A stretch of 64,000 nt of DNA from Lenzites betulinus (Eukaryota; Basidiomycota; Agaricomycetes; Polyporales; Polyporaceae): NCBI GenBank assembly GCA_022264855.1, contig JABYQU010000006.1, positions 62,001 to 126,000 on the forward strand, in the 5' to 3' direction. The position numbers were made by a program, and so were the translations under genes. Shown here piece by piece: positions 53,018 through 64,000 of this stretch. The first letter of the stretch is position 1. Each line of letters starts with the position of its first letter. The notes under the pieces were generated by a model, which was not told the DNA's origin, ran no database searches, and saw only the letters and a list, made by a program, of their open reading frames with translations.

Positions 53018-54215
53018 GAATTTTCTTAAGAGATCAGACCTTTGAGATACCCCCAAGGAATTTGTAAGACGATCACGTTTGGAGGCCCTGGAGAGGATCT
53101 TAAGAGCGGCCGATTCTTAAGACCACCTTAAGGTCGGATCGCGAGATCTCGCTATATTTGGCCGAAGCAACGGCCGGGGTTGGGCCGGATTGAGCAGGTT
53201 CCGGGCACTCCCGATGCCTTTTGTGGTAATTTCCATCCGTTGCAGCACCGGCCAGAAGATACTGAACGGGCCCGGCAACAACCATTATATTATCTGAACT
53301 AATCTATGATACATGACTTGTACAAAATGTTTACAGGTGCCAGCGACGGCGCCCCAGCTGCCGACGAAGGTGCAGACGGCGATGGATAGCGGGAATACTG
53401 AGGCGTTGCCAATCACCCTGGGCTGCTCATGCACCCAGAGCGTGGGCCCGTCATTGCTTACCTTGCACACAATTTCGTGATACTGTAGCTTGACGTGAGC
53501 ATGCCAGAGACCGTCTGACAAGAAGGCAGACACTTACCTGGCTGCAGTGGGGGATTGGCCCCCGCTGTTATAGATGCCCTTGCATGTCGTTATTCACTGT
53601 AATCGGTAAAATTCTACTCAGCGAACAAGAATGGACATCGAGAGAGCGAGTACTTACATATTTGCAGTGGTAAACTCGGCGCCCAATGCCGATAGCAGCG
53701 AGCTCGACGGTTGCTTGCAGCTGACGTGGCCGCTACATGGGGACGACGTTGAGTTAATGGCTAATACTATATATACCAGATGTATTTAGGTCGCCGTATT
53801 GACGTTTTTATGGAGCTTGGTCCATAGATTGGCGGATGGAGACAGCAGAGGGAGGGTCGGCCAGAGGGCAGGTGGTGGAAGACAAGAGAGAGGGAGCTGA
53901 CGTGGCCCTCGTCAGAAACGACAAGTACGAGACGCCCGTTCACGTGAACGGCATCATCGGCCGACGGCACGGCGGCACTGATGCTCAGCGCCATCGTGGG
54001 AGCTAACTTCCTGAAGCATTTGCAGTCTGGGTTGGGGTCACGCAAGCGCCCCCGGCAACGAGCCCCTGGGCGGCATCATCTTAAGGGCAACGCAGATCAA
54101 TCTCAAAGTATCTTAAGAGAAATTTCCCTGAAGAGCATCTCACTTGCACCTTAACCGCATCACAAGATTTCCATCTCAAATCATTTTAAGAGCGCTCTCC
54201 CTTAAGAATGTTTAG
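53018..54215. repeat. Possible 1.2-kb element bounded by TTAAG-rich ends
   Basis: TCTTAAGA and close variants (CCTTAAGG, CTTAAGAG, TTTTAAGAG) occur four times in 53018-53135 and five times in 54070-54215 but hardly at all in between. The outermost parts, TTTTCTTAAGAGA at the left and TCTCCCTTAAGAAT at the right, are imperfect inverted repeats. This distribution suggests the subterminal binding sites of a transposon. No transposase frame or target duplication was seen. Confidence 0.45.
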
Positions 54216-56270
54216 AAATGCCCGTTGGCCGTGTATCGCACATCGCACATCGCATCGGGCGATCTGTCCTCTTGACCTCCTCCTCCTCCATCGAGGCTCC
54301 TCCGCGGCTGCCGTCACCAGCGCTGCCGGCGGCCCTGCACGCCTGGCGCGTTCCTAACATTGCAGACCAGGTCACGCACACACCCAACGGGGATCTGCAG
54401 TGTTCTGTTTCTATCTGGTTTCTCTGCACCACGCGGGTCCAGGATCACGCTGGGCTCGACGCTCGCCCGTCTCGTCCCCGTCCGCGACCAGTACTAGCCA
54501 GTAAGTACTGTGACTTTGTGCACTCTGTACACTTCGTACACTTTGTCAGCATCGATCGGCGCGGGGGTGCGACCCCACGGGCAGGGCGGGGCCCCGCGAC
54601 CCCGCATTCCCGCATCGGGATCTGCGATGGCCGCGCGGCGGGGTGAGGGTGAGTCAGGTACGTCATAGGGCCTGCACTGCCGCGCGCTGCTGCAGGTGCT
54701 GGTGCGAGAGTGCGCAGGGATGTGCTTCCTTGTGGCTGGGCAGGGTTTTGCGGGCCGGACCGTCTGTATCAACACTTGCAAGTACGTTTTCGCCAGCTCG
54801 TTCGTTCGTCCATGTGAAGGTGTCTTGCAAGGTTTCTGCGTCGAGAGTGAAGCGTAGGTGATCGTAGGAGAAGCAGGTAAATGTGGGTTCCCGAGATACT
54901 CGCAAAAGCGATCCGAGAATCTACAGGTAGGTCGCGGGAGCAAGAATGCATGCATATAGCCACCGTCCGCTCACGACTATAGTAAGGCCATACGAAGATC
55001 CGGTGCGCGCCCCTCCAGCATGCTTGTACCCGCCTCACCGGCCAACGAGTGCATAGCGCCATCCTGCGTGCGCTGCGATCATACGGTGTTACACGGGTAT
55101 GTGGGCCGTTTTCCCGCTTCCCGGAACGCTCAAGCATTTGAGTTTGCGTTCCAGGTGAGTTCGTACCGGTACCCGGTATACGTACGTCCCTTAGGCTGTG
55201 TGCACGCGCGACCTTCATTGACCGGTGGGTTCATGACACGACTCTGCAAGTATATATGGCGCCGATCCATCTTCTCGTCTACTTAGCACGTTCAACGGTG
55301 CGTCTGCTAGCCTTCCTACTAACTTCCGCATACAGCTACACCCCAGTACGCCGTCGACTATGTTCGATGAGGGCGCGAGATCATACCCGACTTAGTAGTA
55401 CCGTGCACGACGCTGCGCCGGGGCGAGGCGAATATTTAGCGGCCGACGCCACGATGGCGCCGCCGCCACTAGTGCATCCTCGTTTTAGACCGGGACTAAG
55501 TCGGTTATAACTTCAAGCTCGCGGTAAGTACCACCGCAGGCGACCGTAGTAGGCCCGAGATTTATTTACTCTATTGTCGTCGTTGCGCACTAGTGCATGT
55601 GTTTCACCCTGCGGGCGTACATGCAAACAATCGGCATGCATATATATGGTCGAGGATCGGGCCAGGGGTATGTTCACTGAGCCGGTTCAGCGCACTGGGC
55701 ACCGACACCACACGCCCAGTACTTACTTCCTCTCACATAGCCAAAGCCCCAGCCATATGTCTGTCCTGATATGCATTACCCGGTGTATGTGCGGCCCGGA
55801 GAAGGTAGGCTCTGTCAAGGAACGAGCATGCACGACCTGTATCCCACCCATCTGCATATAAGGCCTGGGTCGGCTGCCCGTGATCTGGGGATCACAGGTG
55901 ATATGATCCATGCCCGACATGCCCGGGCAGCTCACATTCACACCGTAACGCGGCGTCACACGCCATAACACAGTGACCACCGCTCGTGATTATCACCGCG
56001 CATGGGCACTCATTATATTGCCAGTACTTTACCGTGCTTGGGGGCTCATATTGTCAGAGCCGACTGGATTTTAATTTCTGTAGTCAGACCAGTTACCGCA
56101 GAGTTGCATTAGAGTAAGACTAATGTATCAAAGCAGCTCAGATCATCAGGAAAAACCCAAAACGCTGTAGGACGGGTGGAAGGTAGGTAGCCTCTGTAGA
56201 CGCTGTAGACGAACGCAAGGTTACTATAGCAGGATGTAGCAGTCGTAGCTGAACTAATGACACAACGAAA
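54216..56270. other. Gene-poor stretch
   Basis: About 2 kb with short frames only. Small clusters such as GCACATCGCACATCGCATCG near 54236 and GTACACTTCGTACACTTTG near 54526 occur. No gene can be supported. Confidence 0.4.
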
Positions 56271-57130
56271 TCATGTATTACAAAGCCAGCGAAACAGAAC
56301 GAAGTCGTGATGCCTAAGGTAAGGATTAACAAAAAACTTGAGGTCTATATTGTCCAATATATCGCCGCCGATCACTCGGCGTTGAATACTCTTCCCCCAA
56401 CACGGAATCAAATGACATGTACGTATAATGTCCGACAGCGGTACTATGGATGCATTGCGTTGACGCTGCCGAGTCGATGGCGACACTGTATACATACCGG
56501 TCACAGAATCTAGGGTGTGGAAATGGGTAAACCACTCGACATATGCGAGTGGGCCAGTGATGCCGACAGCGCGAGCGTCGTACTGCTTTGGGAGCTCGAA
56601 GATGACGCGGACGCGTGCAACTCGCAGACCTAGTATTGGATGCTCGTTAGGGAAACACAGGGCAAAGTGACCAGATGTGCTTACCGTCAAGTGGACGTGA
56701 CACGTCGAGACCGCGGGACCGTGTTGGTATGGTGGGGTCGCGCACAAGGACGGTGGACATATTATGAGCTTTGGCAGCGTGGAGGGGCCCTGTGCCTGGT
56801 GCCGAAGGCGTAGCATGAATGATGTCGACGAGGGGGTGTGCGGCGACTTGCCGGACGACGGGGAGCTGCACCTTGGCCTGCTTGTAGGCAGCAAGGCGTG
56901 TGAGATCGTGCAGGGGTGTGGAAAGGAGACTGGCCACTCGGGCGTTGCCACCTGCGAGAGTCTTGAGGTAGGCATACAGCGAGGCGCGGAAGTGAGTCGC
57001 GCCGAAGTCATGTTCGACCTGGACAACGGTGAGGGAGGGGAAAGCGGGGGCCTTGGCAATCCGATAGCCGTCCTTCCAAGGATCGTCGGTCTGGTTGTCA
57101 GTTGAGCGAGTAGTCACCTGTGTCTGTGAG
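56271..57130 (-). CDS. C-terminal part of a Plavaka/KDZ-like transposase
   Basis: The reading resembles the C-terminal region of basidiomycete Plavaka (CACTA-like) transposases. Segments: YRIAKAPAFPSLTVVQVEHDFG, VASLLSTPLHDLTRLAAYKQ, MSTVLVRDPTIP, then after a 57-bp intron LRVARVRVIFELP, LAYVEWFTHFH, STRQRQRNASIVPLSDIIRTCHLIPCWG, and FFVNPYLRHHDFVLF. The intron (GTAAGC to ACTAG, about 56632-56688) joins exons at about 56689-57094 and 56271-56631, and the phase is right. The N-terminal catalytic domain is absent: nothing similar continues upstream to 58.6 kb. It is therefore a 5'-truncated relic, or a captured C-terminal module. It shows no stop codons, which is unusual for an old relic. Confidence 0.8.
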
Positions 57131-58700
57131 GACACGGCTGCTGAGGCGGGTGAGTCGACAACAATGGCATAATGCAAAAGGTAAACATACATGGAGGCGC
57201 TGCTGTTTCCGAGTTCAGGTTTGTTTGGGGCCCGGAGGCTGGACGAGGTAGAGGAGAGCGTTGTACATCCTGCACATCTGAATAAGTGGACGTCGCCAAG
57301 GGAGTAGGAAGAAATGCAATTACAGGATGGGAGCGAGAGCCTGGGCCTGGCAGGGGAAGAGGGAGATGGGAGGAGGAGGGCAAGGAGAAGGTGGGGGCTG
57401 TGGGATGAGGCTGGGGCGGCGACGACGTGGCTGTTCATCAGCAAAACACAAATATTTCCTGGCTGTCGCTGGCCGCACCTAGCTGTTGCTGGCTGCTCCT
57501 GGCCGTCGCTGGCCGCTTCTGGTGCGTGCTGGACTACTTCTGGCGGCTCCTGCCATCCCTGTGGCCTCTACTGGCCGTTCCTGGCAATAGCTGGCTGTTA
57601 CTGGTTCGCATCTGGAGTAAGAGAGCAAGTTCTGGGGCCTCCTGCCGACTTCTGGACCTCTCTGCGAATTTCTGGAGGTGCATCACCCATTGTAGATAAC
57701 CGGAAGAACTGCTGAGTACCTGCCCTTTTGACTTGTCGGAAGCGCTGCGGGAAAGACTGAGTACAGACAGTTGCCATCTGAATTGACTGGCCTTTGACCT
57801 CGCCAGACCCATGAGCAGTGGAGTCCGCGGCAGCGGAGAGCACCGTCACCGTGACTGCGAAACCTGGTGTCAGCGGTTTGGAAGGACACGGTAGCCCCGA
57901 ACGCCCTTCCTGAAAGCTCTATTAGTCTTGTAGCACTTGCCCGCATGTTCTTTATAAACCAGTCAGAGGAGTACGTATAATGGAGGCGTGAAAAGGACGT
58001 ACTGCTTCGCGAACGATTCAAATTGCCAACATCGATGCTCTGGTCGGTAGAGGGCCACCAGCGGCCCGCGCCAAGAGGCTCCCTCGCGCTCAAGTATTGT
58101 CGCAAGCTTCGGGCGGTGGCGTGGGATGGTAGTGCAAGTCTTGTGAGAGCGGCGTCTGCAAGGCGAGGATTGTTCTAGAGCGTGAGCTTTGCAGGTGTGC
58201 CTCGTGTCGTGCCGAGGCCACCACCACCACCACCAACGCACAGGGAACGCGCACGGGCGGGCGATAGGGACGACAAATCGGGGGCATAGGGTGGGCATAG
58301 GTTCGATAGCGGGGAGACATCTGGACCATGTCGACTGACCGTCGTAGGCGTGAACGGGCACCAAGGCTATGCACGGCAGGCCGCGCGCGCACACCCGCAA
58401 GCAGGTGCGCGCCGGGCACTCACCGCGCCACACCGCAGCCCGCTCCTACAACTCGCTGTGCGCGCATTCGCTCGACATCACCGTACTCGCAACATCGGCT
58501 TGCGGGCGTGAACTAGCACGCGCACAGCTAGCACGGAAGTGCAGACAGGACGGAGCAGTCGGGGCAGGGAGGAGTCGCGGACCTCAGGGGGGCGGAGGCC
58601 GTGCAGTGGGTGCCAAGGTGCTGTTCTATGACGTGTGGTCGGTCGTCGTGAATGGGCGGTAGGTCCGAGGGAAGGATGCGTGTTCGCTGCGTGGTAGAGG
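57131..58700. other. Gene-poor stretch
   Basis: No supported gene. A degenerate short tandem repeat occupies 57455-57665, and a CACCACCACCACCACCAAC run lies near 58212. Confidence 0.4.
57455..57665 (+). repeat. Degenerate 9-base CTGGC(C/T)-based minisatellite
   Basis: About twenty repeats of a TCCTGGC(C/T)G- or CTGCTGGC(C/T)-like unit, spaced by 9-18 bases, fill this stretch. Three-base periodicity leaves several frames open, so the frames here are artefacts of repetition. Confidence 0.7.
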
Positions 58701-60908
58701 CCCGCACCTCACCGTGTCTTCCGGCCCTGGCTAGGCCTGCCGCGCGAGCGCGGACTGTCGCAACATGCGCTGCGTCGCTGGCGCGCGGATACCACGAGCT
58801 TGAACCGGAGCTCGTGGAGGTGTCGAGAGCCAGGGGGGAAACGGAAAGACGGGGAAGCGGGGCCAGACATTGTGCAGAAGCATTCCGGGGCGGTGATCAA
58901 GCACCGCCGGGACGCACGTACACGGGAATCATAGGGGCATAGGAGGAGGGGAGGTGCAGAGGCGGAAGGGAGGAGTGGAGGGCTGATCCAAGTAGGGGAT
59001 GGAGTGTTGAGAAATGTTTGAGAGGCTCGATGCCGGTGTGTTGGCGCGCACATGTGCAGCAGCGAGGCACGGAACCACAGTGAAGTGGTCGTCGCCATCA
59101 GCTGCCGTGTGCGATAGGCGGGACTGGGATGGTGAGCGGGGAGGAGTCGGAGACGACGGTACCGTGTGTGGGTGTGAAAAACAAGATATTCGCGCAGGGG
59201 GCGAGTTCGCGGGCGTCGCTGAGGACGCCGCGCCTCAAGCCACGTCCTGCGGTCTTGTGTCATGTCGTATCGACGCTCCTGCTGCGAGCCGATCCGTAGG
59301 CGCTATGGTCGAGGCTGTTCTCGTTGTTCTCCAGTGCACGCCGCTCTGAGGGCGGCGCGACCATGCGGCACAGCCGATCGTGGCTGTTAAGCTATGATGA
59401 CACAGGATAGGCACTGTGGAGGGCTTCGATGAGTTCTTCCTTACTCTGTACTAATAGCCCCGGCCGTGTCCGTCATGTGAGCTCAAGGGAATGGAAGGAG
59501 GTGGGCGCGCGGCGCGAGCAGGAGACAAATGTTCCGGATTGTCCAGGTGCGCAAAACGGCGCACAGTGACGGGAGGTTGAAATCGATAGAGAAGTTGCAT
59601 GAGGAGATACATATACCTTGTAGCATGCATGTGCGAGCACTATCGAAAAGGTTGTTTGCATTGCCTGCGTGCTCGTTGAATGCAAATGCGCGGGAGAAAA
59701 GGTGGGCGACTGCGTGACGAACGTCAGAGGAGACTGAGAGAGACTCGAGCGCATTCGAGTAGTACTAGCTGCACGCGGGGGTGTTGCTATACGCGAGAAC
59801 GGCTTACCTGCTCAATCCCTTTGCACTCCACACCTCTTGCAAACGTATCGTGCATTGGTCCGTTGCGCATCTCCCAGGCCGCTGGAGAACATGTCATCAT
59901 GCGCGGCGTACGCCCACACGACGCGGTTGGCATGCGTGGAGCGGTTCTGGTATGAGGAACGCCACGAGACAGGGGCGATATGGAGCGGTGGAAGAGGGCC
60001 AGAGTTTGCCGAGCTCGATGCTGCGAGGTTCTGGCGCGCTTCGTCGATAACCACTGCATCCTTACCAGCCCATCAGCCGAGTATAACCATCGCCAAAGAT
60101 ATTTGGCACTCACTCTCTACATTATGAATCCAGATCGACATCCGGTCCACTCCAGTATCCGCTGCATTATGTTCACTGCGCACTGTACAATGGGACAGGA
60201 CAAGTTAGCCATGATTGGATTCTTGGGGCCGCCGTGATACTAGACAAAGGAGAACTCACCCTTCTCCATAAGCTCCTCGTCGAGTCCCAGGATGCACGCG
60301 CACCCAAACTCATGCGGAACTCCTTTTCCTCGTCCACATCGTCGTGCGCACGTGCCTCACGATCGAACCGACGTCGCGCCCGACCGCGGCGGAGGTGCTG
60401 AAGCCAAGCGTCAGCGCGGGTGTTGAACTGCGTCTTGAAGGACCTGCCAGTGGACGATCACACAGCGCCGTCTGCGCGCACAATCAATGAGACGGAAAGA
60501 AACAGAAAGAAAGAAAACACACGCTCATACACATGTGGAGACTCGACTTGAGAACGTTGATGCCGGACTTGTTCGCGGACATGTTGACATGAGGGTAGCT
60601 GTCAATCGGTGACTTGACCAACTCAGGCTGTGACGGCTCTAAGCGCCGTCAAAGTTAGCATTCATTCTAGTCCCTCAACATATAGAATCATGTCACGTAC
60701 CTTCAAACAAGGGACTGAGAGGTGTCGCGGGCAATGCGCTCCCAGTGGGCGACAACGGCGGGCCGACGCTAATCTTCGGGAGGAATTACTCTCGCTTGCG
60801 CTCCTGCGGCTGGGATCGTTCCTGCTCCTGCTCCTGCTCCCTCTCCCGCTCTCGTTCTGGCGAGCGCTCGACGCTTGCGAGCCGTGTCCGCTCCCAATAT
60901 TCGTGCTC
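58701..60908. other. Stretch without a supported gene
   Basis: GC-rich left part with many overlapping frames (for example 58709-59263 minus), none recognised. Toward the right end the minus strand remains in the same frame as the KEN-motif gene after its stop codon. Confidence 0.4.
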
Positions 60909-61694
60909 TCATTCCTCGCGCTCATCCTGCGCTCGCTGTTCCTGTTCCCTCTCATGTTCACGCTCGTCCTCAGCCTCGCGCAACCGCTCCTTCACACACT
61001 CCGCCACCTCCAGCTGCTTCCGCTCCCACTCCTTCATGCGCACCTGCACCGAACCTTTGCTTGTGTCTGTGACCACCGCGCCTTTGACACTGCGTATGCT
61101 GCACTCAGCCTTTATGGCGCGCTTGGTGGCACCAAGTGGCGGCGCGAATACGTTCTCATCCTGCCTCTGCGTACTCGTCACGTCGCGCAGGATCTGGCTT
61201 CGGCGGTGGTCCTTTCTATCGCGCTCACACCCGTTCTCCTTGTCGGCGGACGCGTTCTCCTTGGACGGTCGGACGCGTAGTGTTGCTGGCGTCAGCGCCG
61301 CCTTTGTTTGCACGGGGGAGGACGGCGGTGAGGGCGAGCGTGGGCCGAGCGGCTTGCGAGTTGTTTGTGCCGTCTTCGCTCCTGGGACAACGTTCTCTTT
61401 CGCTGAGGCACTTGGAGATGACGTGGCTGCGGAAGCAATGGAGGCCATGGGTGCGGAGTGCTTTACGGGCGAGAGGGGAGAGAACTCCGTCAGAGCAGCA
61501 TTCTGGCGTTTCACCTGTGTAACACCGCGCGCTGCAGGGGCTATGAAGAATCAGTGAGCCAATGAGACAATACATACTTCGCGAACGCAGCACACCTGTA
61601 AAGACTTGAAGCTTAGGCTGAGACTGCGAGCGTGAATGACTGGGGCGTGCGGGAGCGCTGTCCTCTACGTCTTGGTTGCCAGCTTCAAAAGCGC
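60909..61694 (-). CDS. Charged nuclear-type protein with three KEN motifs
   Basis: Proposed exons: one ending near 61602 (reading SAPARPSHSRSQSQPKLQVFT) and 60909-61551, joined over a short intron with a GTGTGC donor and CATAG acceptor. The true start is upstream and not found. I do not recognise the family. The sequence carries KENVV (about 61390-61400), SKENAS (about 61249-61262) and DKENG (about 61228-61243), the core of KEN-box degrons read by APC/C, an RKPL that fits a minimal D-box, and many SP/TP sites. After residue 130 it becomes a long charged helix (VRMKEWERKQLEVAECVKERL). The stop at 60909 is followed by about 35 more codons of the same helical Glu/Arg pattern in frame (EHEYWERTR...). 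Confidence 0.55.
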
Positions 61695-62054
61695 GTCGTC
61701 GAACATACTACAGAAACAACACGCACATCGCCCGAGGCTGTATATGTACTGCGCTCAGCCCCCGATTCCATGCCCCATCGAGCACAGCGGGATGTGATAG
61801 CATGCTCTGCGCTCGCCTCCCGCATTGGGACTGCCGCCCCCTGATCTGGGAGGCTTCTGCGCTGCTCAGACCTGGCGCGAGATGCAGCCAGCCTTCTCGA
61901 TCTCGCCAGACGGAGGCAAAATCCTGGCCGTGCACTCGCGATCGCGCCCGGTCACCACATCGCCGATGCGAGTCCAGCGCGACGCGCGCGACACAGGCTA
62001 TTGCAGTCCAGGCCACCCTCCTCGCCGATTCGACCCCATCCTGCACACTCGGGA
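61695..62054. other. Spacer between the KEN-motif gene and the RING fragment
   Basis: The LON/RING gene should continue here but no exon encoding the rest of its second RING finger or its LON domain could be read. One frame gives VARVALDSHRRCGDRARSRVHG, which faintly recalls the missing zinc-finger half with the cysteines lost. Confidence 0.4.
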
Positions 62055-62813
62055 TCACCGGCGAGAATTGTGCTCGGGCATGACGGAGAGGGGCTCGGAA
62101 TGGAGGACGCGAGTACTCACATGTTGACATGGCGTAGTGAGTGGTTGCGACAGCAGCCCAAAGCAAATCTGGCATGTAAGCTCCGTCAGGAGCTCCTTCT
62201 CTAGGCGACTCTGTGGGTCGTGGTCGGTGCGGTGAGGGGAAGCGGGGGCGCGGGCCGGTGAGACACGGCGATGCAGCCTGCGCCGCCGTTTGCGCGGTGG
62301 GAGACAGGGGCTTGGCTGTGAGCCCGACCGAGCACAAGTCGGGGTGGCACGTCCGGATGTGTCGGGCTCTCGCGGGGTGGGCGAGGGCAGCTGGGACGAC
62401 TCGGCGCTTGACGGCGACTGAGGGGGGAGCGGGAGGTACTCGAGGTCGGAGCCCAAGTCGGCCTTGTACTTGGAGTCGGTGCGGTCGTCTGGGTCGTCGT
62501 GGAAGGCGGGATGGGAGGTGTCATCAGGGATTGGCGTGGTGATGATGTCGATGAGCTTGTTGATGGTGACGTTAAGGGGCGGTGCATGGGAGAAGGTCGT
62601 GGGGGCCCGCGAAGACGACGAGCAGGTGGGCAGCGGACATGTGGGGAGGACAGGAGCGGCGTTGGGCGCCCTGGGGGCGGGGGGGCTGCTGGAAGAGGCT
62701 AGGTGGGCGGCACAGAAAGTGTGGCCGCAGTGGAGGGTGACGGGGGCGCGGAGGAGGGCAGGTGGGGAGCAAAGCGGGCAGTTGAGGAGGGCGAGGAGGG
62801 CACGGGCAGGCAT
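62055..62813 (-). pseudogene. 5' part of a LON-domain RING finger protein
   Basis: The frame gives 252 residues. An N-terminal zinc-finger segment begins NCPLC, followed by LHCGHTFCAAHL and later CPLPTC. LNVTINKLIDII and a basic patch KRRRRLHRR come next, then LEKELLTELTCQICFGLLSQ and LTTPCQH. These are the first half of the family's second RING finger. A GTGAGT donor directly follows CQH, at the position where the family has an intron. Intact relatives continue with FCxxCL, RSLDH, CPLCR and a LON substrate-binding domain, and no such sequence follows within 400 bp. The gene seems to be cut at or after this intron, unless the remaining exons lie beyond an insertion. E3 ligase function would be lost. 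Confidence 0.65.
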
Positions 62814-64000
62814 GCGGGCGTCTTGGAAGCAGTCGGGGGAGGAGGGAGCAGGGGAGGGCGGTCGGTCGGGGCGGGGATGGTAGAAGTAGGGGGCGGGAGG
62901 GCGTGATGGGGCAGAGATCGCGGCGGTTGCTGGGTCGAGTGCGCGCGAGCTCCGTCGTCTCGAGCTGGGGCCGGGAAAGAGGGCTGGGATGGGCGGCGAT
63001 GTGCTGCCTGCTCTGCGCGATTCGCACCCTCGTCCTCGGCCTCATGCCTGTCCTCCCAGCGATCCCCCCCCCGCCCTGCCGCGCTCCTCACCGCTTCAGG
63101 CCCTGCGCTTGCCTCCAAGTTGCACGTTCTCCTTTCAGGATACGGTCGCGAACTTGACCCTGTCCTTCCCCTTCTCAGGCTTGACATGCTCCTTCTCTTT
63201 CTCCTTGTTCGCGCGCGACGACCATGGCGGAATGACATCGGGCAGTTTTGATACTTCCTTGTCAAGGATAAGCGAGGATGTGCACGAGTGAGACACGCTC
63301 GTGGATTTCCCTGCGTATAGTGGTCAGTTACATCCCAACGCATGCCTCAATCACGACACTTACGATGGGAGGACGCAGAGTCCGCACCCGCAGTCCAGTA
63401 CGGGTCCATCATCGCATCGCTCGCTGTACACCGCAAGTCCGCATTCGGGAGAATCATCCATCAACATCCGAGGAGCTTCTCTGCAGACTTTCTCATGCGC
63501 CACGCCCCGGCCCACTTAACGCGCAATGTACAAGCCCAGTATTTCTCAAGGTCGTCCTTCGTGGCAAAATGTGCCGCACTGCCGTTGAGTCGATAGCCCG
63601 GGAGCGCATTCTTTGCACGTTATGCTCCTTGCTGGCTGCTGCCGTGCACGGTACAAGTCACCGCTTCATTGCTGGCAGTAGATGCGTTACCTTCTCACCC
63701 CCTCCCTCGAACGTACTGACCTTTCGCACAGACAGTTATTCGACTGTTGCTTGCATTCGCGGCCTCTGATAACTGAGCGACAGGACAGCAGTAAAGGGTA
63801 GCGGAGAAGTGCCAGTGTGCAACAACTGGAACGCTCGCAGCCATTTGCGATCGCCCGGGTTCGAATTCCAATGACGCAATCTATCTCTGTCAGCTACGTT
63901 GTGTTCCAACAAAGGTTAACATGTCGGATACTGTCCGAGAGACTATTGATATTACTAACCTTGGCAAAATCGTACACTTCATGCAGTAGATATCAAACCC
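62814..64000. other. Right end of the window, no gene supported
   Basis: Short frames on both strands. A CCGGGTTCGAATTCC at about 63855-63870 looks like a tRNA T-arm, but no matching D-arm, anticodon stem or acceptor stem can be folded around it. Confidence 0.4.

Noticed and set aside
63830..63890. T-arm-like CCGGGTTCGAATTCC
   Set aside because: No D-arm, anticodon arm or acceptor stem could be paired around it on either strand.
1..64000. Biosynthetic cluster, CRISPR array or prokaryotic-type defence system
   Set aside because: The neighbouring genes have unrelated roles, no regularly spaced repeats occur, and the gene structure is eukaryotic throughout.

Overview
The window looks like nuclear DNA of a filamentous basidiomycete, most likely an Agaricomycete. 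Protein-coding genes are split by many short introns (about 47-90 bp) with GTRNGY-type donors. The families present are typical of mushroom-forming fungi: DUF6534-type membrane proteins, an expanded intron-containing BTB/POZ family, a Rtt106-like chaperone, a Plavaka-type transposase remnant and a chromodomain Ty3/gypsy element. No rRNA or tRNA gene could be supported. Exon joins below were worked out by hand from reading frame, donor/acceptor sequence and phase sums.

Layout. 1-12.8 kb is a nest of repeats. A long-inverted-repeat element (arms 389-626 and 12532-12769) is split by a complete minus-strand Ty3/gypsy chromovirus (2203-12467). That element has 450-bp LTRs differing at one base by eye, a 5-bp ACCAC target duplication, gag, protease, RT-RNaseH-integrase and a chromodomain tail. 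It also has an unexplained third ORF where an envelope gene would sit. 12.8-27.4 kb carries a DUF6534 membrane protein, the sterol 3-ketoreductase ERG27, a GMC oxidoreductase, an NmrA-like Rossmann protein and a multi-pass membrane protein with a long helical tail.

27.9-47.3 kb is a BTB/POZ cluster. It has five genes (27935-29089 +, 29357-30515 -, 33051-34176 +, 34377-35486 +, 45105-46331 -) and two decayed partial copies. Every intact gene has an intron of the same phase at the same place, just before a conserved HKYQ-like helix. Interspersed are a Rtt106-like histone chaperone, a seven-helix-like membrane protein and a 24-exon DUR3-type urea/H+ symporter with GATA motifs upstream. One BTB partial copy is interrupted by a 189-bp TIR element with a 9-bp target duplication, and the intact paralogue preserves the empty site.

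47.4-51.3 kb holds a seven-exon GH3 beta-glucosidase and a small secreted Ser/Ala-repeat protein. 51.4-64 kb is sparse and repeat-rich. It has a cluster of TCTTAAGA motifs that may mark a 1.2-kb element, the C-terminal part of a Plavaka/KDZ-like transposase, a charged protein with three KEN motifs, and a LON/RING protein that appears to have lost its second RING half and LON domain.

The genes do not form one obvious pathway. Sterol synthesis, urea uptake, cellobiose hydrolysis and GMC oxidation are ordinary fungal functions. The features most worth a second look are the third ORF of the retrotransposon with its frame breaks, the BTB cluster, the small TIR element with its empty site, and the KEN-motif protein.
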